From NCBI GenBank assembly GCA_025935155.1, contig JAICVV010000089.1:1-7609 (forward strand): 7,609 nt of DNA. The letters are read 5' to 3'. A program made the position numbers and the translations under genes. The notes under the pieces are model-generated. The model searched no databases, had not been told where the DNA came from, and saw nothing but the letters and a program-made list of their open reading frames with translations. The stretch's first letter is position 1. The number at the start of each line of letters is the position of its first letter. Below are positions 1 through 5,545 of the stretch, piece by piece. The stretch comes from Alphaproteobacteria bacterium. GTDB taxonomy: Bacteria; Pseudomonadota; Alphaproteobacteria; Micropepsales; Micropepsaceae.

Positions 1-207
1 AAGATGAAGAAACACGCCGGTGGCAATACCACAAACGGCGGCGGCAGCCAGACCGATGGCCTGACGCGCTGGGGCGATTACAGCGCCCTGTCGGTCGATC
101 CCACCGACGATTGCACCATGTACTACACGAACGAGTATCTGAAGACGACCGGCTCCTTCAATTGGAGCACGAAGGTCAATTCCTTCAAGTTCAACAACTG
201 CACCTGA
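1..207 (+). CDS. C-terminus of a secreted hypothetical protein, 5' end outside the window
   Basis: The frame is open from the first base of the window and stops with TGA at 205-207, leaving 68 residues of what must be a larger protein. The visible part is rich in Gly, Asn, Thr, Tyr and Trp and contains RWGDYSALSVDP (residues 23-34), then a DDC and an NNC motif whose two cysteines (38 and 67) could form a disulfide. This looks like the tail of an exported protein. RWGDYS...DDCT...TNEYL...GSFNW resembles the C-terminal ends of large secreted proteins often annotated as hypothetical or sialidase-like in Acidobacteria and Proteobacteria; that is recall, not a search. The next gene is a secreted Asp-box protein that also has a GDY motif near its end, so the two may be related. 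The methionine codon at position 4 is probably internal. Function is unknown from this fragment. Confidence 0.7.
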   Translation, partial: KMKKHAGGNTTNGGGSQTDGLTRWGDYSALSVDPTDDCTMYYTNEYLKTTGSFNWSTKVNSFKFNNCT

Positions 208-232
208 AGCATTGTTTTTGGCATGCACTGGA

Positions 233-262
233 GGCGGGCCGTCGGGGGCCCGCCTTTTTTTT
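233..262 (+). terminator. Rho-independent terminator
   Basis: GGCGGGCC at 233-240 pairs perfectly with GGCCCGCC at 247-254 around a six-base loop, and eight T residues follow at 255-262. It lies 26 bases after the stop codon of the upstream partial gene, so it ends that transcript and separates it from the Asp-box gene. Confidence 0.9.
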
Positions 263-444
263 CCGAGATGCCGGACGAAGGATTGCCGGATTGTAATGCG
301 TGACAGGATGATAGAAGCTGTCCGCAACTTCAAGGAGGCGCGTACACGGTGAACCGCTGAGTCGTCCCTGACAACGAGATTCTAAGCGGCTCCGCCGGCT
401 CGCGTGTCAACGCACCATCGGGGTGCAAGGGGAGATCTTTCGCC
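263..444. other. Intergenic leader upstream of the Asp-box gene
   Basis: This stretch lies between the terminator and the next start codon. I see no convincing gene on either strand; the open frame on the minus strand that covers part of it is the antisense shadow of the following gene. A promoter for the Asp-box gene should lie here, but no pair of boxes stands out. AAGGGGAG at 427-434 is a good ribosome binding site for the ATG at 445. Confidence 0.5.
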
Positions 445-1956
445 ATGTCGATACTCACACGAACTTTGCTCTTGACGTCTTGCGTCGCCGCGGCCGCGGC
501 CGGTGCCGCACAATCCGCCGATGTACGGCCGCAGCCGCGCGCGAACACCGTACAATTGGCGAAGAGTCCGCTATCGGGCGGTGTGCTGATGGCGCGCGCC
601 ATTCGCAGCGGCGCGGTACGCCTTCCGGCCGGAATGGCTGCGGGGCACGTCACGGCGCTCAACTGCAAACCGGCGCCGTGTACCTTGCCGAATGCGCAAG
701 CCTCGGAAGGCGGACAGCCGGTCGATGAAGACCCGATCTCCGTCGATCCGAACAACGCCCTGCACGTGCTGACAGGCGGCAACGACTACAATTGCGGCTC
801 CAGTCTTCAGGGCTATTACGCATCCACCAACGGCGGCAAGAAGTGGACTGCCACATGCGGCACCCTGGCGGCAGGCGCAGGCGGCGGCGATGGCGATCCG
901 GTCGTCGGCTGGGATTTGAACAGCGTTGCCTATCGCGGCGGCATCGATTCAGCCTCCAATCTGGAGATTGTGGTCGGAACGTCCGCGGATTTCGGAAAAA
1001 CCTGGAGTACCCCCGTTGTGGCCGCTGCTACTCCGGGTATCGATATGGACAAGCCGTGGCTTGAAATCGACACCAACGCAAACAGCCCACGCAAGAATTC
1101 GCTGTACATCTCGATGACGCAGTTCGACGCCAGCAGCAATTCGCAGATCGGCGTTTCCCACTCCACCGACGGAGGAAAGACGTGGGCGCTGGTCAATGTC
1201 AGTACGAAGCAGCTCTTTCCCAGCGAGGTCGATCAGTTCAGCGATCTGGCCATTGGCGACGATGGCACGGTCTATGCCGCCTGGCAGCGCTGTCCGGCGA
1301 CGGGGCCGACAGGCGATTGCGGCGGCACCACGGCGACAATGTACTGGTCCAAATCCACAGATGGCGGAAATACCTGGTCCAAGGAGAAAGCCATTCATCA
1401 GGTCGCGCTCGCGCCGGACACATGCAACGCGTTCTATGGCTGTCTTCCGAACACGTTCGAGCGCATCGCCAACATTCCGGTGATAGCGATCGACAACAGC
1501 TCAACTTCCACTCACGGCCGCCTCTACGTCATGGATTACAACTGGACCGGCGCGTACATGCAGGAGCGCGTTTCGGCGTCGGCCGATGGCGGCAAGACCT
1601 GGGGGACGCCAGTCGGCGTTACGCCGCAGGCTGACAACCACGACCAGTTCTTCGAATGGATCAATGTCGGCCCAAAGGGGCTGGTAGCGGCCACATGGCT
1701 CGATCGTAGCCTCGATCCGGCCAATGTGAACTACGATGCGTTCGCAGCGATCTCGAACGATGGCGGCGCGACGTTCGGCACCAACCAGCGCCTTTCTACT
1801 GTCTCATCGAATCCGTTCGACGATGGTTTCGGCAGCGGCTTCATGGGCGACTACACCGGCAATACGTGGGACGGGAAAAAGAAGCTGCTTATGTCCTGGC
1901 CGGATACGCGCAGCGGTGTAAACACGCAGGACGAAGTTGGCGGGATGAAGCCTTAA
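445..1956 (+). CDS. Secreted Asp-box (BNR repeat) protein, sialidase-type beta-propeller
   Basis: This 503-residue protein begins with a basic then hydrophobic signal peptide (about residues 1-24, likely cut after an A-x-A type site near AAQSA), so it should be exported. Six Asp-box motifs of the S-x-D-x-G-x-T-W type lie at residues 127-134, 180-187, 240-247, 304-311, 379-386 and 437-444, spaced as expected for blades of a six-bladed sialidase-fold propeller. A C-terminal GDY...WPDTRSG stretch (467-490) is typical of such proteins. Homologues are often called exo-alpha-sialidase, but Asp boxes are structural and I cannot identify a full arginine triad and catalytic Tyr/Glu set, so enzymatic activity is not shown. 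Cysteines at 74, 79, 117, 138, 283, 292, 327 and 333 may form disulfides, fitting export. The ATG at 445 is chosen because it gives the signal peptide and follows AAGGGGAG. The gene is flanked by terminators and appears monocistronic. It may be related to the partial gene upstream. Confidence 0.85.
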   Translation: MSILTRTLLLTSCVAAAAAGAAQSADVRPQPRANTVQLAKSPLSGGVLMARAIRSGAVRLPAGMAAGHVTALNCKPAPCTLPNAQASEGGQPVDEDPISVDPNNALHVLTGGNDYNCGSSLQGYYASTNGGKKWTATCGTLAAGAGGGDGDPVVGWDLNSVAYRGGIDSASNLEIVVGTSADFGKTWSTPVVAAATPGIDMDKPWLEIDTNANSPRKNSLYISMTQFDASSNSQIGVSHSTDGGKTWALVNVSTKQLFPSEVDQFSDLAIGDDGTVYAAWQRCPATGPTGDCGGTTATMYWSKSTDGGNTWSKEKAIHQVALAPDTCNAFYGCLPNTFERIANIPVIAIDNSSTSTHGRLYVMDYNWTGAYMQERVSASADGGKTWGTPVGVTPQADNHDQFFEWINVGPKGLVAATWLDRSLDPANVNYDAFAAISNDGGATFGTNQRLSTVSSNPFDDGFGSGFMGDYTGNTWDGKKKLLMSWPDTRSGVNTQDEVGGMKP

Positions 1957-1968
1957 TCTGTCTGACTG

Positions 1969-2007
1969 CCGCCGTGTATGGCCTCAGGAGCCAGCACGGC
2001 GGTTTTT
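1969..2007 (+). terminator. Rho-independent terminator of the Asp-box gene
   Basis: CCGCCGTG at 1969-1976 pairs with CACGGCGG at 1995-2002. An inner TGGC/GCCA stem (1979-1982 with 1990-1993) extends the hairpin, and five T residues follow at 2003-2007. It sits 12 bases after the stop codon at 1954-1956. There is no matching U-run on the opposite strand, so it acts mainly on plus-strand transcripts. Confidence 0.85.
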
Positions 2008-2025
2008 ATCTTCGCAGGGAGCGGA

Positions 2026-2283
2026 TCAGGCGCGTGTGGCGGCGGCGGCATCTTCCCGCAGGCCGCGCCATATCAAACGGCTGCCGCACACGATTTCGAG
2101 AGCGGTGTAATCGCCGCGCATTTCGAGCGCTGCCTGGCGCAATGCGTCTGCATCGTCCGTGCACCGAATTTCGGCAATGCGAGCGAACACGCCGTCGCCA
2201 CGCAGATAGCGGACGGTGTACGCGATGAGTTCAGCCACGAAGGATATGCGTCCCGACAACGACACGGTGGTAGCCCCCCACAC
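2026..2283 (-). CDS. Small hypothetical protein, 85 residues or shorter
   Basis: The frame opens at a GTG (2283) and ends with TGA at 2026-2028. The core, from AYTVRYL to GSRLIWRG (about residues 21-73), alternates a beta-type N-terminus with a helix of acidic and Ala-rich composition and ends in a second beta-type stretch. That pattern is typical of small single-domain proteins common in Rhizobiales-type genomes, for which I know no function. The start is uncertain: GTG at 2283 has a weak GAGAAG eight bases upstream, while GTG at 2238 (residue 16) would start closer to the conserved-looking part. There is no signal peptide or membrane segment, so the product is probably cytoplasmic. It diverges from the small plus-strand gene at 2393 and converges on the Asp-box gene. 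The plus-strand frame over the same bases is a poorer candidate because it has no ribosome site and runs through the terminator. Confidence 0.55.
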   Translation of the reverse strand: MWGATTVSLSGRISFVAELIAYTVRYLRGDGVFARIAEIRCTDDADALRQAALEMRGDYTALEIVCGSRLIWRGLREDAAAATRA

Positions 2284-2371
2284 TATGCTGTCTTCTCACA
2301 TTTTAGCGCGCAATAAAATCACATAGGTTAATCCTGCATCCTTTTTGCCGGTCTGGAGTTAAACAGGGTCC
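2284..2371. other. AT-richer divergent intergenic region
   Basis: This short gap between two divergent small genes is noticeably richer in A and T than its surroundings, especially 2296-2345. It should carry promoters for both sides. On the minus strand TAAAAT (2297-2302) could serve as a -10 box, but I find no good -35 partner at the right distance, so no promoter is called. Confidence 0.35.
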
Positions 2372-2395
2372 GGAGGAGGCGGGGATGCGTTAGTG
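2372..2395 (+). promoter_or_regulatory. Ribosome binding site with two-codon mini-ORF overlapping the GTG start
   Basis: A strong Shine-Dalgarno GGAGGAGG (2372-2379) lies five bases before ATG at 2385, but that frame reads only ATG CGT TAG. The TAG (2391-2393) shares its last base with the GTG start (2393-2395) of the following gene. The GTG is 13 bases from GGAGGAGG and eight from the weaker GGGG run at 2381-2384. Ribosomes may therefore start at the mini-ORF and reinitiate at the GTG, or the mini-ORF may be accidental. The sequence is certain; the function is inference. Confidence 0.35.
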
Positions 2396-2584
2396 GAAGC
2401 TATTCACCTGTTGCCACCGGCGGAGCGCGCAAGGCGCTATCGTGCACTCGCCGCCGAGGCGCTTGAGCAGGCCCAATCCCTTCCGCCCGGAGACAAGCGC
2501 GACTGGTATGTGGATATGGCGCTCGGCTGGGCGACACTGGCGCAGAACTGCGAAAAAATTGCCGAAGAAACCGATCGGGACTAA
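2393..2584 (+). CDS. Small hypothetical helical protein, 63 residues
   Basis: The product is a short, charged, largely helical protein: a PPAERARRYRALAAEAL stretch (residues 8-24), a central LPPGDKRDWYVDMALGW segment (30-46) and an acidic C-terminus. ERA-x-x-YR-x-LAAEAL followed by an aromatic DMA-x-GW-x-x-LA pattern is common in small uncharacterised alphaproteobacterial proteins, which supports it being real; no function is known to me. It has no signal peptide or membrane span. The GTG at 2393 is the only start that leaves the conserved-looking N-terminus intact, and it is preceded by an unusual ribosome-site arrangement. The gene converges on the cupredoxin gene with only six bases between the two stop codons and no terminator. 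Confidence 0.65.
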   Translation: MEAIHLLPPAERARRYRALAAEALEQAQSLPPGDKRDWYVDMALGWATLAQNCEKIAEETDRD

Positions 2585-2590
2585 CGAACG

Positions 2591-2917
2591 CTACTTCGCG
2601 CTGACGTCGATTTCGCCCTTCATATTGGGATGGAAGCGGCAGTAGTAGCCGATTTTGCCGGCCTTCTTGAGCAACACGCGGCCGGATTTGCCGGCGGGCA
2701 GGTTGACATCCCAGGCGCCGTTCCGGGCTGTGGCGGTGTGGACGACGAAATCCTTGTTGTCCCATTCCACCGTGTCGCCCACATGCGCGGCGATCTTCGC
2801 CGGCGCATAAGCGATATTGGAAATGGTCACACGGACGATTGCTGCGTCCGCCACGGAGGCGAACGCAGCGATCGATCCGCATGCAAGTGCAGCGAACATT
2901 GCGTCGCGGCAGGTCAT
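2591..2917 (-). CDS. Periplasmic cupredoxin (amicyanin/plastocyanin-like type I copper protein)
   Basis: This 108-residue protein has an N-terminal signal peptide (about residues 1-25, ending SVADA-A) and one cupredoxin domain. All four ligands of a type I copper site are visible: His60 in FVVHTAT, then Cys93, His96 and Met99 in YYCRFHPNM. That spacing and length match small amicyanin-like blue copper proteins, which shuttle single electrons between periplasmic redox partners. The HVGDTVEWDN stretch before the first histidine is typical of the fold. The ATG at 2915-2917 overlaps the TGA of the upstream DUF4142 gene (2914-2916) in an ATGA junction, so the two are probably translated in a coupled way from one mRNA. 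No methylamine or methanol dehydrogenase gene is nearby, so the electron partner is unknown; a copper-storage or copper-delivery role is also possible. Family assignment is secure, the specific role is not. Confidence 0.9.
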   Translation of the reverse strand: MTCRDAMFAALACGSIAAFASVADAAIVRVTISNIAYAPAKIAAHVGDTVEWDNKDFVVHTATARNGAWDVNLPAGKSGRVLLKKAGKIGYYCRFHPNMKGEIDVSAK

Positions 2918-3438
2918 TTCAGGCTGGCGGCCAGGGTCTTCGCGTGCTCTTCATGACCCTTGAAGATTTTGAGGCCGGTTTCCAGCAGGCTCTTCAGTTT
3001 CGGATTGCTGGCATTGGGAATAAGCGTGTTCTCGAGCGCGGTGTTCACCATGTGATGGTACTTCACCTCGTTCTCGGCATAGGCCTTGTCGAAGGCTGCG
3101 CCGCTGAGCGATTCCAGTTTGGCGCGCTCTTCCTCGCCCTGCTTGGCGATGCTCTTGCTGGTGTCGTTGTCTTCCGGCGTCACGCCCAGCTCCTTGCACA
3201 GCGCCAGCGCCTTGTCGTTCACCGAGGTGTGGTCGCGCACCATGTCTTCGGCGAAGGCTTTCACCTGCGGATTGCTGGTCTTCTTCAGCGCCTGGTTGGC
3301 GGCGGCGATGTCCACCACGCCGGCGGTGTAGGCGATGTGGGCGATTTGCGGATCGGTAAGCTTGGCGCTTTGCGCGAACGCCGCGCCGCCTGCGAACAGC
3401 AACACCGCCCCGGCGGCGAGCGATACGAATCTGGCCAT
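2914..3438 (-). CDS. Exported DUF4142 family protein (ferritin-like four-helix type)
   Basis: The 174-residue product starts at ATG 3436-3438, six bases after a clear GGGAG. It carries a signal peptide (residues 1-22, ending GGAAFA-Q), so it acts in the periplasm. The mature part is helical and contains the histidines typical of DUF4142: His70 in VRDHTSVND, His128-His129 in KYHHMVN, and His162/Glu163/His165 in GHEEHAK. DUF4142 has a predicted ferritin-like helical bundle, and these residues could bind metal, but no biochemical activity is established. The open frame extends 40 codons further upstream, but that part crosses the intergenic region and lacks a ribosome site. The gene is first in a two-gene unit with the cupredoxin and diverges from an HxlR regulator. 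Pairing with a blue copper protein suggests a periplasmic redox or metal role (inference). Confidence 0.88.
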   Translation of the reverse strand: MARFVSLAAGAVLLFAGGAAFAQSAKLTDPQIAHIAYTAGVVDIAAANQALKKTSNPQVKAFAEDMVRDHTSVNDKALALCKELGVTPEDNDTSKSIAKQGEEERAKLESLSGAAFDKAYAENEVKYHHMVNTALENTLIPNASNPKLKSLLETGLKIFKGHEEHAKTLAASLK

Positions 3439-3471
3439 TGGTTTCTCCCGTGTGAAAATTGTGTGAGGAGC

Positions 3472-3499
3472 GATATAGAGGGTTGAATGCGTCTGTAAA
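3472..3499 (-). promoter_or_regulatory. Possible promoter of the DUF4142-cupredoxin unit
   Basis: Read on the minus strand, TTTACA (3494-3499) is a five-of-six match to the -35 consensus. Sixteen bases later TATATC (3472-3477) is a partial -10. The -10 ends 33 bases before the ATG of the DUF4142 gene, leaving room for the start point and the GGGAG ribosome site. It is the best candidate in the divergent region but unproven. Confidence 0.35.
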
Positions 3500-3540
3500 G
3501 TAGGGAAAGTTTGGCCATATAGCTCCTGAAATCGTACAGA
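3492..3540. promoter_or_regulatory. Possible HxlR operator half-sites (inverted TCTGTA/TACAGA)
   Basis: TCTGTA at 3492-3497 and its reverse complement TACAGA at 3535-3540 flank the middle of the hxlR/DUF4142 divergent region, with centres 43 bases apart (about four helical turns). The left copy overlaps the putative -35 box of the DUF4142 promoter. The right copy lies just before the hxlR start, next to TATAAA at 3542-3547. The arrangement would suit an autoregulating divergent regulator, but a six-base repeat at this distance can occur by chance. Confidence 0.2.
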
Positions 3541-3557
3541 GTATAAAAGAGTAACCA

Positions 3558-3956
3558 ATGTCGAAAAACTGCCCGATTTTCCTCACCCTGCAGCTGATCG
3601 CGCACAAATGGTCGGTGCGTATCTTGCGCAACCTGCTGCATGCCGAAAAGAATACGCTGCGCTTCGGCCAGTTGCGGAAGGGACTGGACGGCATCACCCA
3701 GCGCGAATTGACCAAGCATCTGCGTGAGTTCGAGAAAGCGGGGATCGTGGAGCGTACGGTCTATGCGGAAGTGCCGCCGCGAGTGGAATACCGCCTCACG
3801 AAGATCGGCCACTCGCTGCTGAAGCCGGTGGAGGAAATTTCCGTATGGGCGGAAAAGAACGCCGCCTCCGTGCAGCGCAAGCGGCAGGAATTCGCCCTGA
3901 AGGATGCGCGCAAGCCGCGCCGCTCGAACGGCGACGCGCGGATCGAACTACAATAG
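3558..3956 (+). CDS. HxlR family winged helix-turn-helix transcriptional regulator
   Basis: This 132-residue DNA-binding protein matches HxlR along its length: conserved N-terminal Cys5 (NCPIF), the HKW motif at 16-18, RF at 35-36, a helix-turn-helix around 34-62 and the wing PPRVEYRLT at 73-81 followed by Gly84. HxlR dimers bind divergent promoters, and many sense quinones, aldehydes or oxidants through the N-terminal cysteine (YodB, HypR and QorR are studied examples). Cys5 is the only cysteine here, which fits one-Cys redox sensing but does not prove it. The C-terminal tail (about 107-132) is basic and longer than in minimal family members. The ATG at 3558 follows AAAGAG at a six-base spacing. 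The gene diverges from the DUF4142-cupredoxin unit, the most likely target, and converges on modA with seven bases between stop codons. Confidence 0.9.
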   Translation: MSKNCPIFLTLQLIAHKWSVRILRNLLHAEKNTLRFGQLRKGLDGITQRELTKHLREFEKAGIVERTVYAEVPPRVEYRLTKIGHSLLKPVEEISVWAEKNAASVQRKRQEFALKDARKPRRSNGDARIELQ

Positions 3957-3967
3957 GCGGCCCCTAT
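3953..3967. repeat. Palindrome containing both convergent stop codons
   Basis: ATAGG (3953-3957) and CCTAT (3963-3967) form a five-base inverted repeat around CGGCC. The plus-strand TAG of the HxlR gene (3954-3956) and the minus-strand TAG of the ModA gene (3964-3966) sit at mirrored positions in it. No T-run follows on either side, so it is not a typical terminator. Confidence 0.3.
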
Positions 3968-4731
3968 CTGCTCAGAACTGTAAATCCTGCCCGCTTGAAA
4001 ATAGCCGCCGCTTCCGGCCCTTCGAGATAGCTGAGGAAGTCTCGCGCAAGTGGTTTGGCGTCTTTTGTCAGCCCCACGGGATAGACAATCGGCGGATGTG
4101 TGTTGCCCGGAAAGCTGGCAACGATGCGCACGCGCGGTTCCGCGATTGCGTCGGTCGAATAGACAATGCCGAGCGGCGCTTCGCCGCGCGCCACATAGGC
4201 GAGAGCAGCGCGCACATTCTCCGCCGGCGCCAGACGATCCGCGACGGTATTCCAGACGCCCAGCGCCGTGAGCGCTGCCTTGGCATATCTGCCGGCCGGC
4301 ACGGATTCTGGGTCGGCCAGCGCCAGTCTGCCGCCATGGAGCGCACCCGCCAGGTCGAAATGCGGCGCGATGGCGAGCGCGGTTTTCGAATCACGCGGCG
4401 CAATCAGCACCAGACGATTGCCGAGCAGATCGCGCCTTGTGCCGCGCGCAATCAGCCCGCGCCTTTCCAGATAATCCATCCACTCCTTGTCAGCGGAAAC
4501 AAACATATCCGCGCCTTGCGAGTTTTCGATCTCGCGCGCCAGCACGGAAGACGCAGCGAAGGACATAACCACGGTGTGCCCGGTCTTCTGCTCCCAGGCA
4601 TTGCCGATCCGGCTGAGCGCATCGGTGAGCGAGGCGGCGGCGAACACGGTGAGATCGGCGGCACGCGCAGGCTGTAACAAGGATGGTGCCAGCAAGGCAG
4701 CAAGCGCGAAAGCGGTTGCTTTGAACTTCAT
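3964..4731 (-). CDS. modA: ModA-like periplasmic molybdate/tungstate-binding protein
   Basis: This 255-residue protein has a signal peptide (residues 1-24, ending PARA-A) followed by a periplasmic binding protein of the ModA family. Recognisable blocks are TVFAAASLTDAL (28-39), MSFAASSVLARE (56-67), ADMFVSADKEWMDYL (74-88), ADPESVPAGRYAKAAL (139-154), ENVRAAL (171-177) and GIVYSTDA (188-195). They hold candidate oxyanion contacts: Ser34, Ser61 or Ser62, Ala146, Val173 and Tyr191, by analogy with E. coli ModA. Family members deliver molybdate or tungstate to the ModBC transporter. No modB or modC lies in the window: downstream is the convergent HxlR gene and upstream a divergent methyltransferase-like gene, so this is an orphan copy locally. 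The ATG at 4731 follows GGAG at a six-base spacing. Some ModA-like proteins bind other anions, so the substrate is inferred. Confidence 0.88.
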   Translation of the reverse strand: MKFKATAFALAALLAPSLLQPARAADLTVFAAASLTDALSRIGNAWEQKTGHTVVMSFAASSVLAREIENSQGADMFVSADKEWMDYLERRGLIARGTRRDLLGNRLVLIAPRDSKTALAIAPHFDLAGALHGGRLALADPESVPAGRYAKAALTALGVWNTVADRLAPAENVRAALAYVARGEAPLGIVYSTDAIAEPRVRIVASFPGNTHPPIVYPVGLTKDAKPLARDFLSYLEGPEAAAIFKRAGFTVLSR

Positions 4732-4812
4732 TTGCCGCTCCGGCCCGTTTCCACCATTTGGGTATCACGAGGGAGCCGGTTAAGAAACGCCGGAAGGTTA
4801 AAGCACATACGG
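4732..4812. other. Divergent intergenic region between modA and the methyltransferase gene
   Basis: This 81-base gap should carry promoters for both directions. It contains GGAG for modA (4738-4741, minus strand) and GGAAGG at 4792-4797 on the plus strand, which is 15 bases from the chosen ATG and therefore a weak ribosome site. No clear promoter boxes or molybdate-responsive ModE palindrome were seen. Confidence 0.35.
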
Positions 4813-5472
4813 ATGTTCAAGGCCGAAGCCCGCTGGCTCTATCGCCGTCTCTCCGCATTTCCCGCGGCGGAGATTTCGCCGCTGCTGAACATCGGTTCGA
4901 GCACGCGGCATTTCCGCGAGGTGGAGCAGCCCTGGACATCGCAGGAACTGTTCGCGCCGCTGCGTGCCGATGGCGTTTCGGTCATCCATCTCGATTTTCG
5001 CGAAGGCGAGGGAATCGACGTTCGCGCCGACATTCTCGACGACACGGATCTGCCGCGCCTGAAGGCGCTGGGCGCGCGCGCCATCCTCTGCTGCAACCTG
5101 CTGGAGCATGTGCGAGAACCGGAGCGGCTGGCCGCGCGATGCCTTGAGATCGTGGGGCAGAAGGGGCTGGTGTTCGTCACCGTGCCGTTGAGCTATCCGC
5201 ATCATCGCGATCCGATCGACACCATGTACCGGCCCTCGCCGGAGGAATTGGCGAAACTCTTCGCGCCGGCGAAAATGCTGCGGGGCGAAATTCTCGATGT
5301 GGGCGAATCCTATCGCGATCAGGTGAAGAAGCGCCCGTGGATTCTGCTGCGCCATATCTTTCGCGCACCGGTGCCGTTTCTTGGGAAAGAGAGATGGCGC
5401 CGCTCGATGGGCAAGCTTTATTGGCTCAAGCACAACTATAAAGTCACCGCGGCGGTGTTCCGCGCGCCGTGA
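4813..5472 (+). CDS. Probable class I SAM-dependent methyltransferase
   Basis: The 219-residue product looks like a methyltransferase type 11 relative. LLNIGSS (24-30) occupies the place of the SAM-binding glycine motif, IHLD (58-61) and ADIL (72-75) resemble motifs II and III, and LCCNLLEHV (92-100) matches the post-strand motif seen in many class I enzymes, followed by FVTVPLSYP (121-129). Downstream, DPIDTMYRPSPEEL (133-146) is a conserved-looking acidic/aromatic block. Motif I is atypical because the usual G-x-G-x-G is reduced to GSS. The basic C-terminus lacks a membrane anchor. The start at ATG 4813 is preferred over an in-frame TTG at 4732 because the extra 27 residues look non-conserved and span the intergenic region. 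The acceptor is unknown; neighbours give no clue. A strong hairpin overlaps its stop codon. Confidence 0.65.
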   Translation: MFKAEARWLYRRLSAFPAAEISPLLNIGSSTRHFREVEQPWTSQELFAPLRADGVSVIHLDFREGEGIDVRADILDDTDLPRLKALGARAILCCNLLEHVREPERLAARCLEIVGQKGLVFVTVPLSYPHHRDPIDTMYRPSPEELAKLFAPAKMLRGEILDVGESYRDQVKKRPWILLRHIFRAPVPFLGKERWRRSMGKLYWLKHNYKVTAAVFRAP

Positions 5473-5490
5473 ATTTGGCACGCCGCGCGG
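5460..5490 (+). terminator. Strong GC-rich hairpin over the stop codon, no U-run
   Basis: CCGCGCGCCGTG (5460-5471) pairs with CACGCCGCGCGG (5479-5490) in 11 of 12 positions, with one C-C mismatch and a seven-base AATTTGG loop that includes the last base of the TGA stop. It should be very stable. No T-run follows, so it may end transcription inefficiently, stabilise the 3' end of the message, or act with Rho. Confidence 0.45.
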
Positions 5491-5545
5491 GATGGCTTGG
5501 GAAAGTGGCGTGTGCGTGTTACGGTGCTATCGTTCGAGGTTCGCC

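Noticed and set aside
949..1398. Long minus-strand open frame opposite the Asp-box gene
   Set aside because: Antisense shadow of a clear GC-rich gene; no start signal and no recognisable protein motif.
1978..2316. Plus-strand open frame of 112 codons opposite the small minus-strand gene
   Set aside because: It begins inside the terminator hairpin, has no ribosome site, and its protein is compositionally poor compared with the minus-strand product.
2839..3486. Plus-strand open frame of 215 codons
   Set aside because: It is antisense to the DUF4142 gene, whose signal peptide, ribosome site and family motifs are clear.
3439..3558. Forty-codon upstream extension of the DUF4142 frame to a GTG at 3558
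   Set aside because: It spans the divergent promoter region and reaches the hxlR start codon, has no ribosome site, and the internal ATG at 3438 has a GGGAG site and begins a clean signal peptide.
4732..4812. In-frame TTG start extending the methyltransferase by 27 residues
   Set aside because: The added residues look like translated intergenic DNA and would abut the modA start codon.
5381..5545. Upstream extension of the DUF433 frame
   Set aside because: It lies inside the methyltransferase gene in another frame; the conserved DUF433 region starts right after ATG 5546, which has a GAGG ribosome site.
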